Source: an uncultured Bacteroidia bacterium (GTDB taxonomy: Bacteria; Bacteroidota; Bacteroidia; Bacteroidales; UBA932). From it: a stretch of DNA of 64,000 bases. A model generated the notes under the pieces. That model saw nothing but the letters and a program-made list of their open reading frames with translations, searched no databases and was not told where the DNA came from. A program made the translations under genes and the position numbers. This document shows, piece after piece, positions 9,575-19,333 of this stretch. How positions within the stretch are numbered: the first letter of the stretch is position 1; the number at the start of each line of letters is the position of its first letter. Where the stretch lies: NCBI GenBank assembly GCA_902801885.1, contig CADCJX010000006.1, forward strand, positions 62,001-126,000, given 5' to 3'.

Positions 9575-10051
9575 ATGAAAAAGATTCTTACAACAGTATT
9601 ATGCGCAGTTGCGCTCTTCCTCGGTACTTCCCTGCTCCATGCACAGAATGAAGGAGGCAGGAACTGGCAGGAAAGGATGAAGGCAGAAAAAATAGCGTTC
9701 CTGACGGATGCAATGGACCTTACCCCTGCAGAGGCCGAAAAGTTCTGGCCAATATACAACAGGTCGGAGGCCGAAAGAAGGGACTCGTTCCGCCAGATGA
9801 TGGAGGCTTACAGGGCTCTTGAAAACGGAATCAAGTCAGGTAAGGACGAAAAGGAAATCGCAAACTTGATGGATAGGTACCTCAAGGCTCAGAAGGCCGG
9901 TGACGACATTGATGAAAAATACGTTGACGAGTACCGCAAGATCTTGTCAAACAAAAAGATAGCCAAACTTTTCATAGGTGAGGAGAACTTCCGTAGATTG
10001 CAGATTCACAAGCTCAATAAAAACGACAACAGCAAAAACGACAAAAAGTGA
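9575..10051 (+). CDS. Spy/CpxP-like periplasmic protein
   Basis: A 158-residue secreted protein with a clear signal peptide (MKKILTTVLCAVALFLGTSLLHAQ). The mature part is helical and charged, with IAFLTDAMDLTPAEAEKFW resembling the LTxxQ-type helix of Spy/CpxP chaperones and heavy-metal resistance proteins. It is the third gene of an ECF sigma operon, so it may act downstream in an envelope stress response. It ends in a run of Lys, Asn and Asp (NKNDNSKNDKK), and a strong terminator follows 37 nt later. Confidence 0.7.
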   Translation: MKKILTTVLCAVALFLGTSLLHAQNEGGRNWQERMKAEKIAFLTDAMDLTPAEAEKFWPIYNRSEAERRDSFRQMMEAYRALENGIKSGKDEKEIANLMDRYLKAQKAGDDIDEKYVDEYRKILSNKKIAKLFIGEENFRRLQIHKLNKNDNSKNDKK

Positions 10052-10085
10052 CAGTTAAGCACTAAAACTAGTAGTCAAGTCTGTC

Positions 10086-10121
10086 AAAAAAAGAGCGTGC
10101 TGGGAAGTACGCTCTTTTTTT
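10086..10121. terminator. bidirectional rho-independent terminator
   Basis: A run of A, stem AGAGCGT (10092-10098), 10-nt loop, stem ACGCTCT (10109-10115) and a run of T. It works in both directions, ending the ECF operon on the plus strand and lolD on the minus strand. Confidence 0.9.
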
Positions 10122-10138
10122 ATTCTATTTCAAAAAAG

Positions 10139-10792
10139 CTATTCGAAAAGGCCATCCCTCATGAACAGGGACCGGTCACACATCGCCGCAAGCTCCGGAT
10201 CGTGGGTCACGATCACTACCGTCTGGCCATAACGCTCACGAAGGTCGAAGAACAACTGGTGGATCTCGGACTTTGTCTTGGAATCCAGGTTCCCGGAAGG
10301 CTCGTCTGCAAAAAGAATTGCAGGATCGTTTACAAGGGCCCTGGCGATGGCGACCCTCTGCTGTTCTCCGCCGGAAAGCTCCGAAGGCTTGTGATCCATC
10401 CTCTCACCAAGCCCCATTTCCTTGAGGAGCCGGGTCGCAGCCTCCTTGGCATCCTTCTCCGAACGACCGGCAATAAAGGCCGGAATCATCACGTTCTCAA
10501 GGGCATTGAACTCTGGAAGAAGATGGTGGAACTGGAACACGAAACCAATCCTGCGATTGCGGAATGCAGACAATTCTTTCCCTCCCAGATGAAGGACATC
10601 TGTCCCGTCGATCTCCAATGATCCTGCATCCGGAGTCGACAGGGTACCGAGAATCTGCAACAAAGTGGACTTCCCAGCGCCTGAGGCTCCCATGATAGAC
10701 ACAACCTCGGATCTGTCCACCTGGAAATCTATTCCCTTGAGGACTTTGAGGTCCCCGAAACTCTTTTCTATACCTTTTGCCTCTATGATCAT
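10139..10792 (-). CDS. lolD: LolD-like ABC transporter ATP-binding protein
   Basis: A 217-residue cytoplasmic ATPase of the LolD/MacB-type export group. It has Walker [10 protein letters not shown] (about residues 35-43), the signature [17 protein letters not shown] (about 138-154), Walker [14 protein letters not shown] and the switch His in VIVTHDPE. In the Lol system it would power release of lipoproteins from the inner membrane to LolA together with LolC/E (family knowledge). No permease gene is adjacent, so assignment to Lol rather than another MacB-like exporter rests on length and motif spacing. It is a single gene between tRNA-Pro and a terminator. Confidence 0.82.
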   Translation of the reverse strand: MIIEAKGIEKSFGDLKVLKGIDFQVDRSEVVSIMGASGAGKSTLLQILGTLSTPDAGSLEIDGTDVLHLGGKELSAFRNRRIGFVFQFHHLLPEFNALENVMIPAFIAGRSEKDAKEAATRLLKEMGLGERMDHKPSELSGGEQQRVAIARALVNDPAILFADEPSGNLDSKTKSEIHQLFFDLRERYGQTVVIVTHDPELAAMCDRSLFMRDGLFE

Positions 10793-10811
10793 GATTCAAA
10801 GTTACTTCTTT

Positions 10812-10843
10812 TTTGGCATTTTCCGAAAAAAGAAATACCTTTG
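10812..10843 (+). promoter_or_regulatory. promoter of tRNA-Pro
   Basis: A full Bacteroidota promoter: TTTG at 10812-10815, 20-nt spacer, TACCTTTG at 10836-10843. The predicted start site lies a few bases before the mature tRNA 5' end at 10853. Confidence 0.75.
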
Positions 10844-10852
10844 CAATCCTTT

Positions 10853-10926
10853 CGGGGTGTGGCGCAGTTGGCTAGCGCATCTGCTTTGGGAGCAGAGGGT
10901 CCCGTGTTCGAGTCACGGTACCCCGA
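10853..10926 (+). tRNA. tRNA-Pro (UGG)
   Basis: A cloverleaf can be drawn directly. The acceptor CGGGGTG pairs with TACCCCG (10919-10925), with A as discriminator. The D stem is GCGC/GCGC. The anticodon stem TCTGC/GCAGA encloses the loop TTTGGGA with anticodon TGG. The T stem CCGTG/CACGG encloses TTCGAGT. CCA is not fully encoded. It stands alone, with its own promoter and terminator, and borders a stretch of gene debris. Confidence 0.96.
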
Positions 10927-10940
10927 CAGAATCACAATGA

Positions 10941-10975
10941 AGCACTTACGGCAACGTAGGTGCTTTTTGCTTTTG
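10941..10975 (+). terminator. rho-independent terminator of tRNA-Pro
   Basis: Stem AGCACTTACG / CGTAGGTGCT closed by a GCAA tetraloop (one G-T pair), followed by TTTTGCTTTTG. It lies 14 nt after the tRNA. Confidence 0.85.
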
Positions 10976-11082
10976 TTAGGACTCTTTGAGCACAATAACC
11001 GCCTATTCCCGCTCTAAGAGTATTTTGAAATACTCTCGGAGCATCTATTCGGTCTTTTCCTGCCCTTGCAGTACTCACCAAC

Positions 11083-11415
11083 ATGATAATCATGTACAAA
11101 CCGAAGCCAAAACTATCATCTTTCTTTTCTTCAATGGAGGACTCATATTGGCATATTGGCAAACGCATCGTGGAAGAAGAGCAGGATGGAGATTTCCGTG
11201 CAGAATATGGCACACAACTCATAAGAACCCTATTCAAAGAGTTGACGGCTGTATTTGGCAAAGGCTTCACAGAAAGGAACTTACGCAACTTTCGCAAGTT
11301 CTATCAGTTATTCCCTTATTACGAGATTTGGCACACAAAAGTCTCGAATTTGACATGGTCCCATTTCCGCACCTTGCTACCGGTGGAGAACAGGGATGCC
11401 CGATACTGGTCTTGA
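11083..11415 (+). pseudogene. YhcG (DUF1016 N-terminal) fragment
   Basis: About 90 codons match the N-terminal domain of YhcG/DUF1016 PD-(D/E)XK-family proteins: SYWHIGKRIVEEEQDGDFRAEYG, LTAVFGKGFTERNLRNFRKF and LTWSHFRTLLPVEN are typical family segments (described from memory). The frame stops at 11413-11415 just after RYW, where intact members continue, and the nuclease domain is absent. The first residues (MIIMYKPKPK...) do not look like the family N-terminus. It is therefore a remnant, left beside tRNA-Pro in AT-richer DNA. Confidence 0.7.
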
Positions 11416-11615
11416 AGAAAGCCCAACAAGCAGGTAAACAACCTGACTGCGAGTACTGGGGAATAACCTTCTCCGGTCGGAATGGGTTTGCGGTTTATAA
11501 GAATGGGAAGTTGGTGGAGAGGTATGTGGCTGCCTTTATTTGAGATAATCATTACTGTGTTGTTTATTGGTTTGCTGGGCAAATAAAAGACAAAACCTAC
11601 CGATTTACGAGAAGG
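11416..11615 (+). other. gene debris after the YhcG fragment
   Basis: No intact gene is seen. A shifted frame continues to 11543 with KKAQQAGKQPDCEYWGIT and KNGKLVERY, which reads like the end of a real protein but is not recognised. It could be the tail of a second broken gene. Confidence 0.35.
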
Positions 11616-11858
11616 TTATACATCTATCACGGATATCTTTATTTGCTCGAAGTCCCTAAAGAAATGCGTAAAGATAGTATGCCATACAGGACGGAAGAGT
11701 TTCCCGTTGTCATTCAAATAGTATCTCAATATCAGGTCTCTGCCATGGAATGCTTTTAATGTCTCTTCTGTATCGAGTTGCCGACCTTCAGGTATCTTAT
11801 CTATTTCAGCGTATAAAGACTTAATCCTATTACCATCGCGACATTTCGTAATACGCAT
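11616..11858 (-). CDS. hypothetical small protein or gene fragment
   Basis: An 80-residue open frame on the minus strand (MRITKCRDGNRIKSLYAE...), with a basic N-terminus and an aromatic-rich C-terminus (HTIFTHFFRDFEQI). No family is recognised and no ribosome binding site is evident. It starts 2 nt from the start of the divergent serpin fragment and sits inside a debris region, so it may itself be a remnant or not coding. Confidence 0.25.
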   Translation of the reverse strand: MRITKCRDGNRIKSLYAEIDKIPEGRQLDTEETLKAFHGRDLILRYYLNDNGKLFRPVWHTIFTHFFRDFEQIKISVIDV

Positions 11859-11860
11859 AC

Positions 11861-12448
11861 ATGCTGAATTACCGTAAAACAGATGTTCTTATGATGCATC
11901 AAAAAGGAAATTTCGAGTATTGCAAGATTCTTGATAAAGCAAGCGTAGTTTTTCTGCCGTATGGAAACAAAGCTTACTCAATGACGTTTCTCCTTCCAGA
12001 GGAAGGATATTCATTAGAAGACCTCCGATTATCTTTGGATTCAAATCTCTGGAGAAAAATAGTAAATAATAAACAAGAGAGAGTAGTTGATGTGATGATT
12101 CCTTCTTTTGAATCAGAATATGGTACTGAAGATATCCGCGAAATACTTCAGGATATGGGAATCGTTCGAGCTTTTGATCCAAGGACGGCAGATTTTTCTG
12201 AAATGACAGATCAAATAGGAGTCTCTATACAAGGGGTGTTTCATAAAGCTAAAATAACAGTAAATGAAGATGGCTCTAAAGCAGCCGCAGTAACAGATGT
12301 TTATATGGCCGCATCAACAGGTATAGGAGGACATGCGAGACCTGCTCCTGAAATAATTTTTCACGCTGACAGGCCCTTCATCTATGCGATTACTGAAGTC
12401 AGCACAGGGGCGATTCTATTTATCGGCCAGTACACTGGTAAAGAATAA
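11861..12448 (+). pseudogene. serpin C-terminal half, N-terminus missing
   Basis: A 195-residue frame matching the last half of a serpin (serine protease inhibitor). VLMMHQKGNFEYCKI, FLPYGNKAYSMTFLLPEEGY, GVFHKAKITVNEDGSKAAAVT (reactive-loop hinge) and PFIYAITEVSTGAILFIGQY are serpin landmarks (family knowledge). A complete serpin is about 370-400 residues; the first 180 or so, including any signal peptide, are missing, and no serpin-like frame is seen upstream. Homology begins almost at the first Met, so the break is near 11861. Without the N-terminal helices the fold could not form, so this is called a pseudogene. Confidence 0.75.
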
Positions 12449-13930
<1,482 letters not shown>

Positions 13931-13965
13931 TGCTTGATTTACTTTGGAGCTCTGGATAAAGGATC

Positions 13966-14427
13966 CTACCGGTACCTGTGATAGGTGTATGTCGTCGTGG
14001 TTCCGAGCAAGTCCTTCTGGCTAATTACAAGAGACTTGTCTGTCAGTTCCAGCACATCGAAAGTCCCTTTCAGGATCATGTTGTAGGACAGGAATTCGTC
14101 CGACAGCCAGAGCATGTCCTTGAATTCAATCTTCTTCAAATCAGCGTTGAAGTTGAACACTGCCCCGTCGACATCCACGTCCTTGAGGTCCGCTTCCGTA
14201 AAACTGCCTTTCTTGGCAAGGGCGAGGAAGGGCTCACTCAAAGAAAGGAAGAAATGAGCCTTGGAATAATCCTCTGTGCTTGTTTTATCATTCAAGGCCA
14301 CGGTCTTGGAGTCAAGAGCCCAGATTCCATAGAGAGTTCCGGTCACATCACCGGTGTGAATAACGTTTTCTTTTTCGCAGGAAACAAGAAGGGCCGCTAT
14401 GGCCACGATAAATAAAAAATGTTTCAT
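13966..14427 (-). CDS. hypothetical lipoprotein, lipocalin-like
   Basis: A 153-residue lipoprotein with signal peptide and lipobox (MKHFLFIVAIAALLVSC, Cys17). The mature part alternates short beta-like segments (GIWALDSKTVALND, TFDVLELTDKSLVISQKD) and ends TTTYTYHRYR, the pattern of lipocalin-like domains common in Bacteroidales lipoproteins. Function unknown. It follows the GH13 gene on the same strand after a 55-nt gap and may be cotranscribed with it. Confidence 0.6.
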   Translation of the reverse strand: MKHFLFIVAIAALLVSCEKENVIHTGDVTGTLYGIWALDSKTVALNDKTSTEDYSKAHFFLSLSEPFLALAKKGSFTEADLKDVDVDGAVFNFNADLKKIEFKDMLWLSDEFLSYNMILKGTFDVLELTDKSLVISQKDLLGTTTTYTYHRYR

Positions 14428-14482
14428 GGCAGAATAGAATATTATTTACGTTGAATGATCAACCTCAATATCTGTTCCAAAC

Positions 14483-16228
14483 TCACTTATCCATCTTGAA
14501 AATAACTGCACTGACCGGTCCCATATCGACTTTGTCGCTCACCTTCCCGACTTTGTAGGAGGCCTTTCCAACCATCGAAAAAACTTCGGCTTCCGCACGG
14601 CCGAGAGTAGGAAAACCAGCACTGACCTTCCTGCCACTGGGATTTAGGGCTACGATGTAGATTTCATCTCCAGAGAACCGTTTATAGACCATGGGATAGG
14701 GTCTGTCAGGATCGGAAACATATTCCCAATCGCCGGTGTTGCTCATCGCCGGCGACTCCTGGCGGAGAGCGAGCACCTTCCGTACATAGTTGAGCATCGA
14801 ATCAGGGTCCTTATCCTGGGATTCGACTGTAAGGAGGCCTCCATCAGTGTCGACTGGCAGGAAGAGGTCTTCAGGAGCACAGGTGGAGAAACCTGCATTG
14901 AGGCCGTTGGTCCATTGCATCGGAGTCCTGGAACCGGACCTTTCATTGACGAAGCCGGATGAGAAGACTTCCCGGGATCCTTCCTTCTCCGGAGCGTCAG
15001 GATTGTATTTCATTCCGATCTCATCTCCGTAATAGATGAACGGAATGCTCTTGAGGGTGAGGAAGAAGGTGATGGCCACCTTAAGCTGGTCGATGGTGTT
15101 GCGGGTGAGGATGTTGGGGCGCTGGACATCGTGATTGGACGTCTGGGGAGCCATGTACCCAATCTTGCCAACAGTCTTCAGGGTCCTTGTATAATAGTCC
15201 ACGAACTCCCGGACTTCACCAAGCCCAGCTTTGTTGAAATAGTTCGTTGCATGCTTACCATAAGGCTCAGGAAGGATCAGTTTCGTGTAACCTGTAGCGC
15301 TTCGCCAGGGTAGGAAGAAATCCACGTTGAAGCCTGCCGGAAGAGAGACTTCCGGATCCGACCATTCAGCCAGAAGCACATTGTCGGGATAATTGGCATG
15401 CATCCACGTCGTGAATTCCTTCCACATCATCCTCGTGACTTTGAAACCTTCGTCGTTCTTCACAAGGCTCTGTGCCATGTCCACACGGAAACCGTCAGCT
15501 CCCTTGTCAAACCAGAATGTCATTATGTTTCGAAGCTCCTGCCAGACTGCCCTCGGGCCCGGCGCATCCACAGGCTGTTCCCACGGATGGGAAGGATCCG
15601 GATTGGCAAAGCCGTAATTGAGGGCCGGCTGAGCCTCGTAGTAGTTTTTGTAGTAGTACTTCGCCCTCGGGGCATTCTTCTCCACGAACTTTCCGATGGT
15701 GCTGGACTTAGGATTGGCCTGGCGGTATCTTTCAGCGATGTCTTCCTTGTCCTTGGCGCTGATCTCGTCGGTCCAGATGTAGTAGTCGCTGTAGCGCTGG
15801 TTGGGATCGGCCTCCATTGACTGGAGGAACCAGGCGTTGCGGTCGCTGGTGTGGCCTGCGACAAGGTCCATGATTACCTTGATCCCTCTCTTGTGAGCCT
15901 CTGAGATAAGTTCAACCATGTCGGTGTTCGTACCGAAACGGGGATCGACCTTGTAATAGTCGATAACGTCATAGCCACCGTCCATCCACCCGGACTCATA
16001 GACCGGGTTCAGCCAGATCGCTGTGACCCCGATGCTCTTAATATAGTCAAGCTTTGAGGTGATACCTTTGATGTCACCTATGCCATTCCCGTCAGAGTCC
16101 ATATAGGACGACGGGTATATCTGGTAGAAAACCGAACGGTCCAGCCATTTTGGATAATCCTGGGCTGAAACAGTAACTGAGAACAAGGCTGCAGCAAGGA
16201 CAGCGATGATGGATTCACGAATCTTCAT
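14483..16228 (-). CDS. secreted GH13 alpha-glucosidase/alpha-amylase
   Basis: A 581-residue family 13 glycoside hydrolase with a signal peptide (MKIRESIIAVLAAALFSVTVSAQ). The (beta/alpha)8 barrel motifs are present in order: DLVAGHTSD (region I), GFRVDMAQ with the nucleophile Asp, LLAEWSD with the acid/base Glu, and TSNHDVQR with the third Asp. YQIYPSSYMDSDGNGIGD and IWLNPVYESG place it near oligo-1,6-glucosidase and alpha-glucosidase types rather than endo-amylases. A beta-sandwich C domain follows. It acts in the periplasm or outside on alpha-glucans. The SGNH hydrolase gene diverges 62 bp away. Confidence 0.9.
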   Translation of the reverse strand: MKIRESIIAVLAAALFSVTVSAQDYPKWLDRSVFYQIYPSSYMDSDGNGIGDIKGITSKLDYIKSIGVTAIWLNPVYESGWMDGGYDVIDYYKVDPRFGTNTDMVELISEAHKRGIKVIMDLVAGHTSDRNAWFLQSMEADPNQRYSDYYIWTDEISAKDKEDIAERYRQANPKSSTIGKFVEKNAPRAKYYYKNYYEAQPALNYGFANPDPSHPWEQPVDAPGPRAVWQELRNIMTFWFDKGADGFRVDMAQSLVKNDEGFKVTRMMWKEFTTWMHANYPDNVLLAEWSDPEVSLPAGFNVDFFLPWRSATGYTKLILPEPYGKHATNYFNKAGLGEVREFVDYYTRTLKTVGKIGYMAPQTSNHDVQRPNILTRNTIDQLKVAITFFLTLKSIPFIYYGDEIGMKYNPDAPEKEGSREVFSSGFVNERSGSRTPMQWTNGLNAGFSTCAPEDLFLPVDTDGGLLTVESQDKDPDSMLNYVRKVLALRQESPAMSNTGDWEYVSDPDRPYPMVYKRFSGDEIYIVALNPSGRKVSAGFPTLGRAEAEVFSMVGKASYKVGKVSDKVDMGPVSAVIFKMDK

Positions 16229-16278
16229 CTTTTGAGTTGTTATTATTCCAAGAATTCTAAATTAACCATTTTTCTTCA

Positions 16279-16286
16279 TATTTTTG
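16279..16286 (+). promoter_or_regulatory. -7 box close to SGNH hydrolase start
   Basis: TATTTTTG fits TAnnTTTG, but the ATG at 16291 lies only 4 nt further on, so a transcript would be leaderless. There is no -33 TTTG at the expected spacing. Confidence 0.35.
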
Positions 16287-16290
16287 TGAT

Positions 16291-17439
16291 ATGCGATCCA
16301 TTATTTTGACCTTGGCCATCCTGCTTCCGTTCACCATGGCCGCACAGCATTCACACATCCATCTCCGTGGCGGCCTGGACAATTCATTGTACGAAATGAC
16401 GGTCCGGAAAGATGCCACGGTAGCCTTCTTCGGAGGATCTATTACCGAAATGACCGGCTGGAAAGACATGGTCAAGGAAGACCTCGCAAAAAGGTTTCCG
16501 GACACACGTTTCACTTTCATCGATGCTGGAATAGCTTCCCTCGGCTCGACTCCCCATGCTTTCCGATTCGAGGAGGACGTGCTCGCCAAAGGAGTTCCCG
16601 ACCTGCTGTTCGTAGAGGCAGCGGTCAATGACCACACCAACTTCTTCGGTCCACGGTACCAGGTGCTTGGTATGGAAGGAATAGTACGCCACGCCCTGAT
16701 GGTGAACCCGAAGACGGACATAATATTCCTGCATTTCATCTACGATCCGTTCATCCCGCTCCTGGACGGCGGCGAGATCCCGGATGTGATCCTCAACCAT
16801 GAGAGGGTTGCCAACCATTATCACCTGAATTCAATCGACCTCGCTTCAGAGGTGTCCTCCAGGATGCGGTCCGGAGAATTCGACTGGGGAAAATTCGGAG
16901 GCACCCATCCGGCACCCTTCGGCCACCGGATCTACGCTGATGCGGTCTCCAGCCTCATCGATTCATTGATGAAGCCTGCCGGTGAATATACTCCTGCGCC
17001 CCATGACATCCCTGAGGAGAAGTTGGAGGAGAATTGCTACGAGGACGGCAGACTGCTTCCGCCGTCGTCAGCCACAAAAATGAAAGGTTTCCACCTCGTG
17101 GAAGACTGGGTCCCGTCCGACGGAGCCGGGACCAGGAAGCAATATATTCATGTCCCAACCCTCGTCTGCGAAGAAGGTGGCTCGTTGAACCTCGAGTTCG
17201 AAGGCAAGGCTATTGGTCTCTATTGCACCTGCGGCCCCAACTCAGGGATACTCTCATACACGATCGACGGGAAGGAATACGATCCTCTCGACACCTTCAC
17301 TCCATGGAGTAAAGGACTTCATATTCCCTGGGTCCACATGATGGCAAAAGACCTTGAGCCCGGACATCATGTCCTCAAGCTCAAGGTCCTCAAAGGTTCC
17401 CGTAGCGGATGCTACATCAGGAATTTCGTCGTCAACTGA
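16291..17439 (+). CDS. secreted SGNH/GDSL-type hydrolase
   Basis: A 382-residue secreted protein with signal peptide MRSIILTLAILLPFTMAAQ. SGNH blocks are visible: FFGGSITE (block I, catalytic Ser in GGSIT), VEAAVND (block III, Asn) and GGTHPAPFGH (block V, His). The C-terminal 120 residues (EGGSLNLEFEGKAIGLY, SYTIDGKEYD) form a separate beta-rich domain like that of other Bacteroidota SGNH esterases acting on carbohydrates. It is probably a deacetylase or carbohydrate esterase, alone on its strand between GH13 and mdh. Its stop abuts the mdh stop. Confidence 0.85.
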   Translation: MRSIILTLAILLPFTMAAQHSHIHLRGGLDNSLYEMTVRKDATVAFFGGSITEMTGWKDMVKEDLAKRFPDTRFTFIDAGIASLGSTPHAFRFEEDVLAKGVPDLLFVEAAVNDHTNFFGPRYQVLGMEGIVRHALMVNPKTDIIFLHFIYDPFIPLLDGGEIPDVILNHERVANHYHLNSIDLASEVSSRMRSGEFDWGKFGGTHPAPFGHRIYADAVSSLIDSLMKPAGEYTPAPHDIPEEKLEENCYEDGRLLPPSSATKMKGFHLVEDWVPSDGAGTRKQYIHVPTLVCEEGGSLNLEFEGKAIGLYCTCGPNSGILSYTIDGKEYDPLDTFTPWSKGLHIPWVHMMAKDLEPGHHVLKLKVLKGSRSGCYIRNFVVN

Positions 17440-18402
17440 TTAGAGGTTGGCATTCATGGTCTTCCACTCTGCGACTGCAGGGATGATGCCAAGGGAGATG
17501 ATCTCGTCGCGCATCTTGCAGAGGTGCTCGTAGGAGGCATTGAGAGCTGCAACTTCTTCAGCGGTTCCTTCAGGCATGCAGTAGTGGACACCGGTGGCGT
17601 CGATGACGGTCGGCATGGCCATCATGACATTCTGGTACTTCTCGTTGCACACATAGGTACCTGCAGGCCAGGTGAACTTCTCTCCGCCCATGGAGGCCTC
17701 GATCATCTTCACGGCGTTGTAGGCAGGGCTCTGGAATGAGCTGCGGCCACGGAGCTTGATGATGTTGCTTCCGCCCTGGATGCGCTCCTCGGAAAGGCCC
17801 ATTTCGGCAAGAGGCTTGCCGTCGATCTTGACCTGGGAAGCGAAGACTGCCATGGCCTCACCGTGACCACCATAGGTGTGGGCACCGGTGACCTTGCACT
17901 GCTGTACGCCGAACTCGCAAGCGAGGGCTTCCTGCAGACGGGTGCTGTCGAGAGCGGCAAGGGAGGTGAGCTGCTCGGGCTTCAGGCCGGAGTGGATGAG
18001 GGCGGTAAGGGCGGTGACATCAGCAGGGTTGAAGATAACGACCACGTGCTTCACGTCAGGGCAGTACTTCTTGATGTTGTCACCGAATTCGGCTGCGATC
18101 TGGCAGTTGCCCTTGAGGAGGTCCTCACGGGTCATGCCTTCCTTGCGTGGTGCTCCGCCGGAAGAGATGATGTACTTGGCATCAGTGAAGGCCACGGCCG
18201 GATCGATTGTTGCGGTGATGTTGACTCCGGGGAATGCACAGTGATCCATCTCGGCAAGGACTCCCTTGAGGCCGGGCTCGAAGATGTCGTAAAGGCAGAT
18301 ATTAGGAGTAAGACCCAGCATTGCAGCGGTCTGGGCCATGTTCGATCCGATCATTCCGGCTGCGCCGACGATGACCAGTTTGTCATTTGTCAAAAATCCC
18401 AT
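17440..18402 (-). CDS. mdh: malate dehydrogenase
   Basis: NAD-dependent interconversion of malate and oxaloacetate, used in the reductive branch to succinate in Bacteroidota. The 320-residue protein has the Rossmann motif VIVGAAGMIGSNMA (GxxGxxG), SSGGAPRKEGMTREDLLKGN (active-site loop with substrate Arg residues), NPADVTALTALI and a catalytic His in TGAHTYGGHGEAM. The sequence is of the Bacteroidota Mdh type, closer to lactate-like dehydrogenases than to E. coli Mdh. It is a single gene with its own promoter box; the C4-dicarboxylate carrier at 59 kb fits the same pathway. Confidence 0.93.
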   Translation of the reverse strand: MGFLTNDKLVIVGAAGMIGSNMAQTAAMLGLTPNICLYDIFEPGLKGVLAEMDHCAFPGVNITATIDPAVAFTDAKYIISSGGAPRKEGMTREDLLKGNCQIAAEFGDNIKKYCPDVKHVVVIFNPADVTALTALIHSGLKPEQLTSLAALDSTRLQEALACEFGVQQCKVTGAHTYGGHGEAMAVFASQVKIDGKPLAEMGLSEERIQGGSNIIKLRGRSSFQSPAYNAVKMIEASMGGEKFTWPAGTYVCNEKYQNVMMAMPTVIDATGVHYCMPEGTAEEVAALNASYEHLCKMRDEIISLGIIPAVAEWKTMNANL

Positions 18403-18448
18403 GGTTTGAAATTTATTAGTTTTGAATATTATCGTTACAAAAGTGCGA

Positions 18449-18456
18449 CAAAGATA
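18449..18456 (-). promoter_or_regulatory. -7 box of mdh promoter
   Basis: On the minus strand this reads TATCTTTG (TAnnTTTG), 46 nt before the mdh ATG. No -33 TTTG is seen at standard spacing. Confidence 0.45.
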
Positions 18457-18472
18457 ACAAATTCCGTTGTAT

Positions 18473-18504
18473 TTTCTTTGTAATTCAAAAAATCATTATA
18501 TTTG
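18473..18504 (+). promoter_or_regulatory. promoter of the 18.5-24.5 kb plus-strand unit
   Basis: TTTC at 18473-18476 (one base off TTTG), 20-nt spacer, TATATTTG at 18497-18504. It diverges from mdh and sits about 160 nt upstream of the phosphopantetheinyl transferase gene. Confidence 0.6.
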
Positions 18505-18507
18505 CGA

Positions 18508-18659
18508 TGATATAAAGACAACAGACTTGTATGGAGCCTCCCAGTTGTATACTGACTGATAACACATCCAAGGCGGATTCCCGATCCGACGATCCGTTGT
18601 CGTACCCCCCTTTGAATATTGATAAATCACTCGCTGGAGCATTCCAGGGAGATTTTTAG
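18508..18659 (+). ncRNA. possible structured leader RNA or small RNA
   Basis: About 150 nt of noncoding, probably transcribed sequence between a good promoter and the next gene. It can form local hairpins: CGGAT-TCCCG-ATCCG near 18573-18587 and CGAC...GTCG just after. A possible closing pair is CTCCC near 18538 with GGGAG near 18650, and a short U-run (TTTTT) follows. A 6S-like or other small RNA, or a regulatory leader, is possible; I cannot match it to a known family by eye. Confidence 0.25.
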
Positions 18660-18661
18660 CT

Positions 18662-19300
18662 ATGGCACTATACATTAAAAAAGAATTGGAAGAAACCAGG
18701 TCGCTCGTAGGCGTCTGGCAAATAACCGAAACAGAAGAAGAGCTTCGGGAACTGGCCTCCGTACCCAGCGACGAGGAGGAGGAGATTTCCTTCATCACCA
18801 ATGAATCCCTTCGCAAGCAGAGGCTTGCAGTAAGGGCCCTTCTTTGCGAACTGTTCGGAGAAAAGGTGTACCTGAGCCATCATGACAACGGCAAGCCTTA
18901 TCTCGAGAACAGCGTGACCAACATCAGCATCACCCACACTGAAAAATACGTGGCAGTCATCCTCAACGACAACGAGGATGTCGGAATCGACATGGAGTCC
19001 CTCGCCAGGGACTTTTCGGCAGTGGAGCGCAAGGCTCTCTCCGAGGAAGAGATCGACGATCTTGACGACGACAAGCGCAACGAGCAGCTTGCCATCTATT
19101 GGTGCGCCAAGGAAGCCATCTTCAAGAGAGTCTCCGCTTACCGGGTCTCTTTCTCCGAGCAGATCGAAGTCGAGCGCTTCCGCCCGAAGGGAGAAGGCGA
19201 GCTGGACGCCACCTTCATCCACAAGGATGGCTACGAAGAAGACTTCGAACTCGAGTACATCACCTTCGACAACCACGTGCTGGTCTGGGTCGTAGGTTAA
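18662..19300 (+). CDS. 4'-phosphopantetheinyl transferase superfamily protein
   Basis: Transfers 4'-phosphopantetheine from CoA to a serine of carrier proteins. The 212-residue protein has the Sfp-type signatures SITHTEKYVAVIL, VGIDMESLARDF (metal-binding Asp and Glu) and YWCAKEAIFKRVS (WxxKEA). The length is between AcpS (about 125) and Sfp (about 225), closer to Sfp. The cognate carrier protein is not in the window. It is the first gene of a plus-strand series, with lemA 33 nt downstream. Confidence 0.85.
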   Translation: MALYIKKELEETRSLVGVWQITETEEELRELASVPSDEEEEISFITNESLRKQRLAVRALLCELFGEKVYLSHHDNGKPYLENSVTNISITHTEKYVAVILNDNEDVGIDMESLARDFSAVERKALSEEEIDDLDDDKRNEQLAIYWCAKEAIFKRVSAYRVSFSEQIEVERFRPKGEGELDATFIHKDGYEEDFELEYITFDNHVLVWVVG

Positions 19301-19333
19301 TAAAAGATTATCCACCCTCAACTGATCAAGATT

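Noticed and set aside
10932..11297. 121-codon minus-strand frame opposite the YhcG fragment
   Set aside because: Covers the tRNA terminator and is antisense to recognisable YhcG homology.
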